A DNA stretch of 64,000 nucleotides from Bog-473 sp963721585 (GTDB taxonomy: Bacteria; Actinomycetota; Acidimicrobiia; Acidimicrobiales; RAAP-2), in the NCBI GenBank assembly GCA_963721585.1, contig CAVRJN010000006.1, forward strand, positions 53,667 to 117,666, written 5' to 3'. Made by a program: the position numbers and the translations under genes. Positions 18,053 to 26,622 of the stretch are shown here, piece after piece. Position 1 is the first letter of the stretch, and each line of letters starts with the position of its first letter. A model generated the notes under the pieces. The model saw only the letters and a program-made list of their open reading frames with translations. It did not search any database and had not been told where the DNA came from.

Positions 18053-18598
18053 TCAACCAGACGACGAAGACGTCGTGTGCTTCGCTTCGTACTCCCCCAA
18101 TGCGAAGCGCGCAATCGATCCAATCGGGTTGACGGCGGCGGTTCCCGTGACCAACAGCTGAAGGGATCCCTTCAAGAGGACCACGGTGCTCACAGTCATC
18201 CCCCCGGCCTGCTCGGTGAAATAGTACCCCTGGTCCCCGAGACCGGTGACGGGACCTAACTTCAGCCCGTGGCGCTCGAACGTGGTTCTGTACTTGACGA
18301 ATGCAGATGCAGTGGTGTCGGTGTCGTAACGAATGATGACGGTCGCGTTTGCGACACTCTCGGCGCGGTAAGCACACTCCGTCGTTGCTCCTCGAGTAAG
18401 AGCCGTGGGGGCGTACATGCTTTCGTTCAGCGCTGTCGCAACGAGCGTCCGCGACACCAGCGTGCAGAGGCCTGTGTTGACCGTCGTTTTCGGATGAGTC
18501 GTGGGCGTGGTTGTCTGCGCGTGAGACGAGCACGCGCTGGCGACGACGCACAGCCCGGCTAGGACCACAAGAGTCAGCCGCGAGAGAGGGCTTCGCAC
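18053..18598 (-). CDS. Lipoprotein, DUF3558-like
   Basis: About 181 residues from the GTG at 18598, chosen because it gives a standard signal (MRSPLSRLTLVVLAGLCVVASAC) with a lipobox cysteine. An ATG at 18664 is further upstream but gives an over-long n-region. After the lipidated Cys comes a Thr-rich linker, then a domain of about 130 residues with two conserved-looking cysteines (TGLCTLVSR and TECAYRAES) and GLGDQGYYFTEQAGG. The arrangement resembles actinobacterial DUF3558-type lipoproteins. It should sit on the outer face of the membrane. It converges with the sortase gene. Function unknown. Confidence 0.7.
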   Translation of the reverse strand: MRSPLSRLTLVVLAGLCVVASACSSHAQTTTPTTHPKTTVNTGLCTLVSRTLVATALNESMYAPTALTRGATTECAYRAESVANATVIIRYDTDTTASAFVKYRTTFERHGLKLGPVTGLGDQGYYFTEQAGGMTVSTVVLLKGSLQLLVTGTAAVNPIGSIARFALGEYEAKHTTSSSSG

Positions 18599-18988
18599 GG
18601 GCGGCAGACTACACAGACGATTCGCCGGACCGGGAGCGCCGCGGAGCATCGCGCGCAGCATCATGATCCGAGGAAGCCGTAGATCCGCTCCGTTCGCGAA
18701 GCGTTACTTCCTCAGTCCCACCTTGTCAACTCCTCCGAGTTCGAGCCTCGAAGAGGGGCGTCAGGCCGGCGGGAGGGCAATCGGGAATGGGCCGTTGCGA
18801 GTGAGGGCGGCGTGGCGTGTGTCACGGGGAGGTTATCCCAGGGTGATTTCTCCGTGTCATAAGGCCGCTTACCTGCTCCTTACGTTGACGACCACCGGAG
18901 CGCGTGAGAGAACGAACAAGTCGTTGAGGGCACCGCTAGCCGGTGTCTTGTCGCCAGAACCCTCGAAGAACAATAAGGAGCCACCAAT
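18599..18988. other. Intergenic region upstream of the secreted-protein cluster
   Basis: About 390 bp between the lipoprotein gene and the first secreted-protein gene. A strong ribosome binding site (AAGGAG, 18975-18980) lies 8 bases before the ATG at 18989. Around 18820-18860 are G-rich half-sites spaced about 11 bp (GGTTATCCCAG, GGTGATTTCTC) that vaguely recall actinobacterial PHO boxes; this is weak. GC content rises noticeably from here rightward. Confidence 0.4.
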
Positions 18989-19726
18989 ATGTCCATCCGG
19001 CATGTCGTAAAGGCTGTCGCCGCGACCGGGGCCGCCACGTTATGCGGTGCCGCACTTGTACTCACCCTGGGCGTGGGTACAGCGGGCGCCAGCAGCCTGG
19101 TCAGCTCAGACGGCAACACCACGTTGAGCACAGAAGGTTCCGTCAGTGCGGGGACTCCGTATGACAGCGGTCAGACGATCGAGGTCTCGGTGCAGGCCAA
19201 CAGCTCGCTGAGCAACGCCACCCTCTGCCAGTCCCAGTACGCGGCCCTGAACCAGACCTGCGGTAACCCCACGGGCTTCTACTACGAGGAGGAGTGCAGC
19301 GATCCGGGTGGACTGGCGGCGAACCTGCCGACCACGCCCAATGGCTGTGAGCACGGGACAGAAGACGAGTCTCAGGCGAAGTCCATTGACGGTTCGTCGG
19401 ACAACACGGGCTTCCTCGTTTACGACCTCCCCGCCGCGACGGTCCTCGGAGCGCCCAACATGGTCGGCAAGTGCGACGTGAGTCCGAATCAGTGCGTCAT
19501 CGGCATCTTTGCTGCTGACCCGCAGAGCGAAGGTGGGTTCTCTTACCCCCACCTGTTCTCGGCGCCGTTCCAGGTGGACAGGGGCGACGGGACGAACAGC
19601 GGGGACAACCCCGGCGACGGAACGCCCGAAGTGCCGCTGGCCATCGCCCTTCCTCTGGTGGCGCTTCTCGGCATCAGCGGATGGGTGGTTCGCAGCCGGC
19701 GCAAGCAACGGCAGCAGGTCGCCTGA
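18989..19726 (+). CDS. Secreted protein with a cysteine-containing (neocarzinostatin-like?) domain and PEP-CTERM-like tail
   Basis: 245 residues with a strong ribosome binding site. A signal peptide (AALVLTLGVGTAGAS, cleavage near residue 35) precedes a domain of about 165 residues. That domain starts LVSSDGNTTLSTEGSVSAG and ends KCDVSPNQCVIGIFAADPQS followed by SYPHLFSAPFQVD. The ending resembles the 'C-x-CxVGlxD' part of neocarzinostatin-like Ig folds, but this is only a similarity. The C-terminus is TPEVPLAIALPLVALLGISG, completing a hydrophobic helix, then RSRRKQR: a PE-motif/helix/basic tail like exosortase sorting signals. An exosortase-like gene lies at 33001. Paralogous domains occur in the genes at 22202 and 23089. 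Confidence 0.75.
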   Translation: MSIRHVVKAVAATGAATLCGAALVLTLGVGTAGASSLVSSDGNTTLSTEGSVSAGTPYDSGQTIEVSVQANSSLSNATLCQSQYAALNQTCGNPTGFYYEEECSDPGGLAANLPTTPNGCEHGTEDESQAKSIDGSSDNTGFLVYDLPAATVLGAPNMVGKCDVSPNQCVIGIFAADPQSEGGFSYPHLFSAPFQVDRGDGTNSGDNPGDGTPEVPLAIALPLVALLGISGWVVRSRRKQRQQVA

Positions 19727-19760
19727 CCGGATCAACTGAGGGCGAGAGCTCTTGAAGCAA

Positions 19761-19798
19761 TCGGGTGTCGGGCTCTCAGGATTGAGCCCGACACCCGA
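19761..19798 (+). terminator. Strong stem-loop, probable transcription terminator
   Basis: A perfect 15-bp inverted repeat (TCGGGTGTCGGGCTC, 19761-19775, and its complement 19784-19798) with an 8-base loop, 35 bp after the stop at 19726. There is no T-tract, as usual in high-GC actinobacteria. It may also limit read-through into the next gene. Confidence 0.75.
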
Positions 19799-19866
19799 GA
19801 GCGAAGTCGCAATCAGATCACCAAACCATTTGAGCGGAACCAAAAGAAAGAGAGATCACCAAAATC

Positions 19867-22029
19867 ATGCAACCTCTCAAGCTGCGACGCCGATTTGCGT
19901 TCGCATCGTATGTGGGTGCAGCGGCGATGTCCGTTGCGCTCCTGCTGGGCGTGGGCCTGGCAGGAACGGCGTCGGCCGCGATCACCATCCCGCCCTTCCC
20001 GGGCCAAGCCGGTGCCCCGGTATCGGGCTTCGACACCTACCCCTGGTGGCTGCCGGCATCCACGAGTGGCGGTGTGACCACCTACCCGATCAGCAACACG
20101 GACGTCTCTGAGGGATCGGACACGACGCTCTACGTCATGCAGTCCATCAGCGACCTCTACGCCCAGGCGGGCATCGCGCCGTTCTCGTGCGGCATCCTGG
20201 CAACTGCCAACACAGTCTGCAACCAGCCCTCGGGGGGCTCGAACCCCAACAACACCCAGTCCGACGAGACCGACAACTTCTCGGGCAACCAGGAACTGGT
20301 GGGAACGAACGATGTCGGCTCCGGGAACGGCCAGTCCGAGCTGTGCAACGGGAGCGCTCCCGCCGCACCGGCACTCGGCGTCGACTACTCCCGTTCGTCA
20401 AAGCCCGTGTCGACGTCGACCTGCCCCACGGGAGTGGAGCTCGGCTTCGCCAAGGACGCCGTCGTGGGTATCGACTTCTTGAACATCGACCCGGCCGCCT
20501 ATGGCACTCCGACGGGCTATCAGACCCAGGTTGACCCACAATGCTCGGGCACCGTCACGTCCCAGGACCCGACGGGCCAAGGAGGCGCCGGGCAATACCC
20601 CAGCTACGCGTCGTCCAACGGCGCCGTCGTGTGCACCCCATTCCCGAGCGGTGGGATCGGCTCGGTGGCCGACGGTTGGCTGCCGGGTAACCCCGTCACC
20701 TGCACCACCACGTGCACGGGGACGAAGTTCACCAACGTCTCCAACACGCCCATCAACGGTGGGACCGGGGCGACCTCTGTCGCCTACCGGCTCTTCTGCC
20801 AGCACGGTCCGAGCACGACCCCAGACACCAGCCAGATCACCGACTGGGGCCAGCTGACCAACCTGGCCGGAGGAAAGGCTGTCGGTGACGGCACTCCCAT
20901 CGGCGTGCCCATCCGCATCATCGGCATCAACAGCGGCTCGGGAACGGTGTCGACGTTCTACAACTTCGCCCAGTCGGGTATCGGCACGCCCGCTGCGGGC
21001 GAGCCGTCGACCGACTGCGCCGGTGGTTCGGGTTCGGTCTCGTCAAGCGATGTCGACCAGAATGCGGCCTCGGGTCAGGACCCCCAGGCCAACCAGGGTC
21101 CTGCCGGCTCCAACTTCATCCAGAACCCGGAGATCTCGCTGGAGAACACGACCAGCCAGGTCGGCGACTTCGCCTACGCGGACTGGGGCAGCTACATCTC
21201 GGGCAGCTCGGACGCGGCCGACCAGGCCGTGGACATCGACACCTCGCTCTACTCCATGAGCCTGGGTGCAGAGAAGAGCAACCCCAACGACGAGATCACC
21301 AGCATCGAGAACAACCCCTCGGCCACGTCGGGGAACTGCGGTGGCACGGGTGAGCCGTGCACGTTCACGGTGAACGTGATGCAGTCCAACGGGCACACAG
21401 CGACAAATGCGAGCGAGCTGAACAACACGTACCCGATGGCACGTGCCCTGTTCAACGTCTACCGCACGGACACGGTGCGGGCATCGACGGCAGGCTTCCT
21501 CAACTGGCTCTGTGACTCGAACACGGCCCCGGCCAGCCTCGGTGAGACGACCCCCTCGTCGATCCAGAAGGAGACGGACCACGTCGACGGCGGGAACTTC
21601 GACACGGACCTGAACAACATCATTCAAAACCAGTACGACTTCATCCGGCTGACCGACAGCACGCAGGAAACTGCCAACACGACGCCGACCGACAACGTGT
21701 CGGGCGACGGTGTGAACGCATCGTGCGACGCCAAGCTCGCCATCGCCTCCGGCGGAGTAACAGCCGGTATCACCACCATCACCATGGCGGCGCCGGTGCC
21801 GTCCACGGTCCAGGTGGGATGGCCGGTTGACTTTGCCAATGGCAGTTCGCTGAACTTCGGCGCGGCGAACGCCGACGGTGGTGCTGCCTACGGGACCATC
21901 ACCAACATCAGCGGCAGCACCATCACGGTGGCCACCGCGCCGCAGTCGTCCGGTAGCGGTTCCACCCCGACCACGCTGTACTTCCCCGGCCAAGCTCCGA
22001 TTCTGCAGATCAACACCCCCGGGAGCTGA
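19867..22029 (+). CDS. Large secreted PBP-like protein (PstS-family-like domain)
   Basis: 720 residues. The signal peptide (SVALLLGVGLAGTASAA, cleavage near residue 37) is followed by a domain with EGSDTTLYVMQSISDLYAQA, NDVGSGNGQSELC, VDYSRSSKP and FAKDAVVGIDFLN. This is the order of ligand-loop motifs in the PBP-like domains of PstS-type phosphate-binding proteins. The protein is about twice the usual PstS length, Asn/Ser/Thr-rich, with many cysteines in the central part. It has no lipobox and no C-terminal anchor, so it is probably released or held by partners. A C-terminal domain of about 100 residues is beta-rich (ASGGVTAGITTITMAAPVPS). It lies between paralogous secreted genes and upstream of the pst operon. 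Ligand unknown. Confidence 0.7.
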   Translation: MQPLKLRRRFAFASYVGAAAMSVALLLGVGLAGTASAAITIPPFPGQAGAPVSGFDTYPWWLPASTSGGVTTYPISNTDVSEGSDTTLYVMQSISDLYAQAGIAPFSCGILATANTVCNQPSGGSNPNNTQSDETDNFSGNQELVGTNDVGSGNGQSELCNGSAPAAPALGVDYSRSSKPVSTSTCPTGVELGFAKDAVVGIDFLNIDPAAYGTPTGYQTQVDPQCSGTVTSQDPTGQGGAGQYPSYASSNGAVVCTPFPSGGIGSVADGWLPGNPVTCTTTCTGTKFTNVSNTPINGGTGATSVAYRLFCQHGPSTTPDTSQITDWGQLTNLAGGKAVGDGTPIGVPIRIIGINSGSGTVSTFYNFAQSGIGTPAAGEPSTDCAGGSGSVSSSDVDQNAASGQDPQANQGPAGSNFIQNPEISLENTTSQVGDFAYADWGSYISGSSDAADQAVDIDTSLYSMSLGAEKSNPNDEITSIENNPSATSGNCGGTGEPCTFTVNVMQSNGHTATNASELNNTYPMARALFNVYRTDTVRASTAGFLNWLCDSNTAPASLGETTPSSIQKETDHVDGGNFDTDLNNIIQNQYDFIRLTDSTQETANTTPTDNVSGDGVNASCDAKLAIASGGVTAGITTITMAAPVPSTVQVGWPVDFANGSSLNFGAANADGGAAYGTITNISGSTITVATAPQSSGSGSTPTTLYFPGQAPILQINTPGS

Positions 22030-22036
22030 GAAGGGA

Positions 22037-22056
22037 GAGCAAAATAGCTTTTGCTC
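22037..22056 (+). terminator. Small hairpin after the PBP-like gene
   Basis: GAGCAAAA-TAGC-TTTTGCTC, an 8-bp stem with a 4-base loop just after the stop at 22029. It may act together with the larger stem-loop downstream. Confidence 0.45.
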
Positions 22057-22093
22057 GGTTACGCCGGGCGCGAGCAGTAACAACACCTCGACC

Positions 22094-22131
22094 CGAGGGG
22101 TGTCCAGCGAGCGATCGCCGGACACCCCTCG
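22094..22131 (+). terminator. Strong stem-loop, probable terminator
   Basis: A perfect 12-bp inverted repeat (CGAGGGGTGTCC, 22094-22105; complement 22120-22131) with a 14-base loop, placed between the PBP-like gene and the LANTG protein gene. Confidence 0.7.
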
Positions 22132-22201
22132 GTGTCGTCATTAGTACGAACGAAAATGACCGACCCCAGACCGCACTTTGCGGTATTCGAAGGTAGAAGG
22201 T

Positions 22202-23092
22202 ATGAGCGCAATTTCGGGAACGACGAAAGTTGAGAGACCACCGGTGATGCAGTCGACGTCAGCAGGAAAGAGGTCGGACGGAACCGGTCGTTTACATTCA
22301 CGCGCTGTCGCGCTTGGTCTGCAGCTTCTCGGGGGTCTTCTCGTAATCGTCTCCGTGATGGTCGGCGTGTTCGTCTCTCACGCCGGCGCGTCGCCTCTCT
22401 CCAACTCGATCGTGGCCATCAAGGACGCCTCCGGGAATTCAGTGGCCACGAACCCACTTCTTCACCATCAGAACGTCACGGTGTCGGTGAGTCCGAATTC
22501 GACGTTCAGCACCAAGTCGCTGGAGGCCGCGGGCTTTCCAAGTGGCGCCGTTCTCATCAAGATCCAAGAATGCGCCGACCCCGGCGGGTCGGCGGCCAAC
22601 CTGCCCACGCTGCCGACTCAGTGTGATCCCACCACACTGGTTGCCAATGCGTCCGCGCAAGCAGACGGCAGTCTGAGCTTCCCCGGCTACACGATTTATG
22701 CCCTGCCCGACGTTGCTGAGATCGGTGCCAGCAACGGGACGGTCTGTGACGTGGCGCACTGGTGCGTGATCGGGCTCTTCTCGAACCAACATGACTTCAC
22801 CAAGCCGCATCTCTTCTCGGCCCCGTTCCAGATCGACAGGACGAACGCGGCCGCGTCCACGAGCACGCCGAATGCGTCGGCTGGCGGTTCGACGTCGAGC
22901 GGCGCGTCGGGCTCGGCAGCATCGACGAGTGGTGCTGGTGCGTCGGCTGGCGTTTCGGTGTCGCCCACCACACTGGCCAACACCGGGGGTCCGGCCCTCT
23001 GGCCATGGCTGCTCGGCGCCGGCGTGATTCTGCTCGTGGCCGGAACGGTCCTTCGGTTCTTTCGGCGACCCGAGCCGGTGGGCGGACGTTGA
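22202..23092 (+). CDS. Secreted LAxTG sortase substrate with the shared cysteine-containing domain
   Basis: 296 residues. The ATG at 22202 is preferred because GAAGG lies 8 bases upstream (22189-22193); a TTG at 22178 is an unlikely alternative. The long n-region is followed by a membrane/signal segment (LQLLGGLLVIVSVMVGVFVS). The mature domain is paralogous to those at 18989 and 23089 (ECADPGGSAANLPTLPTQC, CDVAHWCVIGLFSNQ, KPHLFSAPFQIDR). A Ser/Ala/Gly-rich spacer follows. The C-terminus is LANTGG, a hydrophobic helix (WPWLLGAGVILLVAGTVL) and FFRRPEPVGGR, a textbook cell-wall sorting signal of the LAxTG type used by class E sortases. The sortase at 16333 is the obvious candidate enzyme. Confidence 0.85.
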   Translation: MSAISGTTKVERPPVMQSTSAGKRSDGTGRLHSRAVALGLQLLGGLLVIVSVMVGVFVSHAGASPLSNSIVAIKDASGNSVATNPLLHHQNVTVSVSPNSTFSTKSLEAAGFPSGAVLIKIQECADPGGSAANLPTLPTQCDPTTLVANASAQADGSLSFPGYTIYALPDVAEIGASNGTVCDVAHWCVIGLFSNQHDFTKPHLFSAPFQIDRTNAAASTSTPNASAGGSTSSGASGSAASTSGAGASAGVSVSPTTLANTGGPALWPWLLGAGVILLVAGTVLRFFRRPEPVGGR

Positions 23093-26000
23093 TCCCGGCT
23101 CGGGGCGACCGGCATCAAGGGGGGCGCCCAAGGAGATCGGCGGCGCTGGTGTCGTTGATGGCGTTCCTGGCCATCCTTTCGGCTCTCGTCGCCTTCCTCA
23201 GCGTGACGCCCCGTGCTGCCGCTGACCTCGTCAGCGCTGACGGGTTCACCACCCTGTCTACCCAGTCCACCATCGGGACCGTGACCCCGGGGACGCCCTA
23301 CAGCAGCGGTCAGACGATCACGGCCACGGTCACGGCCAACAGCTCACTGAGCAATGCCACTCTCTGCGAGTCCCAATACGCCGCGCTGAACCAGATCTGC
23401 GGGAACCCCACCGGCTTCTACTACATCGAGGAGTGCACCGATCCCGGCGGCCTCGCCACCAACCTGCCCACCACGCCCAACGGTTGTGAGCACGGGACAG
23501 AGGACGAGTCCCAGCCCAAGTCCATGGACGGTTCGCTGGTCGACCAGGCGGTGCTCGTCTACGACCTCCCCGCCGCGACGGTCCTCGGACCGCCCAACAT
23601 GACCGGCAAATGCGATGTGGCGCCGAATCAGTGCGTCATCGGCATCTTCGCCGCTGACCCGCAGAGTGGCGGGGGATTCTCCTACCCCCACCTGTTCTCG
23701 GCGCCCTTCAACATCGTGGTCGGCGACGGGCTCGCCATGGGGGACGACCCGGGCGACGGGTCGCCTCCGCCGCTTGCGTCGACCTCGGCCACGAACTCGA
23801 CTGTCGCTGCCAGCCCGACCACCGTGGTCGGAGACGGAGCGAACCGTTCCACCATCACAGTGACCCTGAAGGACACCAACGGCAACCCGGTGACCAGCGG
23901 AAAATCGGTCACCCTGGCGGCGGGATCGGGCAGCTCCACCATCGCGGTCAACGGCACCGCCGGCTCCACCGAGATGACCGACGATCAGGGGCAGGCGGTC
24001 TTCACCGTGACCGACGACACCGCCGAATCGGTCACCTACACGGCGATGGACAGTACCGACAGTCTGACGGTGACTCAGACCGCTGCGGTCACCTTCAGTC
24101 CGCCCGCGCCCTCCATTGCCAATTCGTCCATCGGCGCTGCCAGCACGACGCTGCCCCAGACCGGCAGCACCACCATCACCGTCACGTTGAAGGACCAGGG
24201 GGCAGCTCCGCAGCCCATTGCCGGGAAGGTGATCTCACTCTCCCAAGGATCCGGATCGTCCACGATCGCGCCTGCATCGAGTGGCTCGGACACCACCAAT
24301 GCCCAGGGTCAGGCCACATTCACCGTGTCCGACAGCACGCCCGAGACGGTGACCTACACGGCGACGGACTCGACTGACAACGACGTCCTCAGTGGGCTGA
24401 GCGTCAGTGTCACCTTCGGAACCCTCACCGTGTCGGCCTCGCAGTCCACCATTGCGACGACGACGCCGATCGTCGCCACCTCGGGCAGTGGCGTGTCGCA
24501 GACCACGGGGACCGTCGACGTCACCTTGCTCGACGGCACCAGTCCCGTCGCTGGCAAGAGCGTGACGCTGAGCGCCTCCGGGACGGCGCAGATCACGCCT
24601 AGCTCGCAAACGACGGGGTCAAACGGGGTGGCAACCTTCACGGTGAGCGACCCCACCGTCGAAACGGCCACATTCCATGCGGTCGACAGCTCGGACGGCA
24701 ACCTCTCACTCACGGCGACGACGCAGGTGAGCTTCCAGCTACCCGCAGTGTCGGCCTCGAGGTCGTCGATCGCGGAGAGTCCAGCCATGGTCCCAGCCGA
24801 CGGTGTCTCCGCCGCCGGTATCGTCGTGACGATAGAGGATCAGTTCGGAAACCCTCAGCAGAATAAGGCCGTGACCGTCACCGGCGTCGTTTCCGGCACC
24901 TCGAATGCTTCGAATACTGCCCGAGTGAATCCCTCGCAAGATTCCCAAGGAGTCGTGATCACCACGACGAACTCAAGCGGGCAGATCACGTTCGACGGCA
25001 ACGACACCACCGCGGAATCGATCACGTACACGGCGACCGATACCAGCGACAACGTCACGGTGACCGCGACCGCGAGCGTGACATTCGTTTCGACCGCCGT
25101 CGAGGTCAGTCAGTCCTCGGTGCAGGCCAATCCCACCAGCGCCCCGGCGGATGGCACCTCGTCGTCGACAGTCACGGTGTCGCTGGCTGACCACAACAAC
25201 AACCCGGTGTCTGGCGTCATGGTTGGATTGGCTGCTTTGAACGGCTCGTCCGTGATCACTCCGGACACCGCATCGGGTGTCGCGACCGATTCTGAGGGCG
25301 ACGCGACCTTCAAGGTCACCGACACGACCGCGGAGATTGTGAGGTACCGGGCTACCGATATCACCGACGACCTCCCCCTGGTCGGTGAGGAGGTGCAGGT
25401 CACGTTCGGCACACCCACTCCCACGCCACCGGCTCTCAACGATTCCGACATTACGGCGAGCACGACGACCGTCCCGGCCGACGGCAAATCCAGCGCAACC
25501 GTGCAGGTGCTCCTCAATGACGGCAACGGTCTGCCTCTCGCCAGCAAGACGGTCAGTTTGGTCCCGACGTCACTCAGTGCAGTCGTGGCGCCACTCACGG
25601 CCGTGACCGACGCGACCGGTGCCGCCAGCTTCACGGTGACGGACAAGAAAGCCGAGAGCGTGACCTTCGCCGCGACCGACATCACGGACAACCTGCCACT
25701 TGCCGGATTGTCCGTGACCGTCACGTTCACGCCGTCGACGTCGAGCGGAGCCGCAACCACGCAAGGACCAACCCCAACCCTCAACAAACCCGTCGTCGGC
25801 ATGGCAGCGACCCCCGACGGCAACGGGTACTGGCTGGTCGCCTCGGACGGGGGCATCTTCAACTACGGCGACGCCGCCTTCTACGGGTCGGCTGGGTCCT
25901 TGCAGCTGAACAAGCCCATCGTCGGCATGGCGGCGACCCCCGACGGCAACGGGTACTGGCTGGTCGCCTCGGACGGGGGCATCTTCGACTACGGCGACGC

Positions 26001-26532
26001 CGCCTTCGAAGGATCGACTGGGTCCTTGCAGCTGAACAAGCCCATCGTCGGCATGGCGGCGACCCCGGACGGCAAGGGGTACTGGCTGGTCGCCTCGGAC
26101 GGGGGCATCTTCAACTACGGCGACGCCGCCTTCTACGGGTCGGCGGGGTCCTTGCAGCTGAACAAGCCCATCGTCGGCATGGCGGCGACCCCGGACGGCA
26201 AGGGGTACTGGCTGGTCGCCTCGGACGGGGGCATCTTCGACTACGGCGACGCCGCCTTCTACGGGTCCGCTGGGTCCTTGCAGCTGAACAAGCCCATCGT
26301 CGGCATGGCGGCGACCCCCGACGGCAAGGGGTACTGGCTGGTCGCCTCGGACGGGGGCATCTTCAACTACGGCGACTCTGCCTTCGAAGGATCGACTGGG
26401 TCCTTGCAGCTGAACAAGCCCATCGTCGGCATGGCGGCGACCCCGGACGGCAAGGGGTACTGGCTGGTCGCCTCGGACGGGGGCATCTTCACCTACGGGG
26501 ACGCCACCTTCGACGGATCCTTGGTCGGGTGA
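23089..26532 (+). CDS. Giant secreted adhesin-like protein: shared domain, Ig-like repeats and propeller-like repeats
   Basis: About 1147 residues. The start is uncertain: a TTG at 23089 overlaps the previous stop (TTGA) and gives a good signal peptide (LVSLMAFLAILSALVAFLSV). Alternatives are GTG 23149 (AGGAG 13 bases upstream) and ATG 23005 inside the previous gene. After cleavage near 'AAA-DLVSADG' comes the paralogous domain (ECTDPGGLATNLPTTPNGC, KCDVAPNQCVIGIFAADPQS). About six Big/invasin-type Ig-like domains follow (pattern TTVVGDGANRSTITVTLKD ... ATFTVTDTTAE-V-YTATD). The end consists of six 42-residue GYWLVASDGGIF repeats. There is no C-terminal membrane anchor. It is a likely surface or matrix protein for adhesion, with a tight junction to the upstream LANTG gene. 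Confidence 0.8.
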   Translation: MIPARGDRHQGGRPRRSAALVSLMAFLAILSALVAFLSVTPRAAADLVSADGFTTLSTQSTIGTVTPGTPYSSGQTITATVTANSSLSNATLCESQYAALNQICGNPTGFYYIEECTDPGGLATNLPTTPNGCEHGTEDESQPKSMDGSLVDQAVLVYDLPAATVLGPPNMTGKCDVAPNQCVIGIFAADPQSGGGFSYPHLFSAPFNIVVGDGLAMGDDPGDGSPPPLASTSATNSTVAASPTTVVGDGANRSTITVTLKDTNGNPVTSGKSVTLAAGSGSSTIAVNGTAGSTEMTDDQGQAVFTVTDDTAESVTYTAMDSTDSLTVTQTAAVTFSPPAPSIANSSIGAASTTLPQTGSTTITVTLKDQGAAPQPIAGKVISLSQGSGSSTIAPASSGSDTTNAQGQATFTVSDSTPETVTYTATDSTDNDVLSGLSVSVTFGTLTVSASQSTIATTTPIVATSGSGVSQTTGTVDVTLLDGTSPVAGKSVTLSASGTAQITPSSQTTGSNGVATFTVSDPTVETATFHAVDSSDGNLSLTATTQVSFQLPAVSASRSSIAESPAMVPADGVSAAGIVVTIEDQFGNPQQNKAVTVTGVVSGTSNASNTARVNPSQDSQGVVITTTNSSGQITFDGNDTTAESITYTATDTSDNVTVTATASVTFVSTAVEVSQSSVQANPTSAPADGTSSSTVTVSLADHNNNPVSGVMVGLAALNGSSVITPDTASGVATDSEGDATFKVTDTTAEIVRYRATDITDDLPLVGEEVQVTFGTPTPTPPALNDSDITASTTTVPADGKSSATVQVLLNDGNGLPLASKTVSLVPTSLSAVVAPLTAVTDATGAASFTVTDKKAESVTFAATDITDNLPLAGLSVTVTFTPSTSSGAATTQGPTPTLNKPVVGMAATPDGNGYWLVASDGGIFNYGDAAFYGSAGSLQLNKPIVGMAATPDGNGYWLVASDGGIFDYGDAAFEGSTGSLQLNKPIVGMAATPDGKGYWLVASDGGIFNYGDAAFYGSAGSLQLNKPIVGMAATPDGKGYWLVASDGGIFDYGDAAFYGSAGSLQLNKPIVGMAATPDGKGYWLVASDGGIFNYGDSAFEGSTGSLQLNKPIVGMAATPDGKGYWLVASDGGIFTYGDATFDGSLVG
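25783..26529 (+). repeat. Near-identical 126-bp tandem repeat array (six units) inside a gene
   Basis: Units begin with AAC AA(A/G) CCC at 25783, 25909, 26035, 26161, 26287 and 26413, exactly 126 bp apart; the last is slightly short. The DNA is almost identical between units, differing at a few codons (FNY/FDY, YGSAG/EGSTG). This points to recent expansion or ongoing recombination, so copy number may vary between strains and assembly may collapse it. Confidence 0.95.
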
Positions 26533-26622
26533 GGAGACCGCAATGAGCCTCTCTGGCCTCCTTGCTCCTCGTGAGGTGGTGCCGTTCGTGCGGTGTCCTC
26601 AACGAGTTGTGGGGCACCATCA

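Noticed and set aside
18053..18159. Plus-strand extension (16974-18161) over the sortase end
   Set aside because: Arginine-rich frame overlapping the sortase in another phase; the sortase and lipoprotein frames explain the region.
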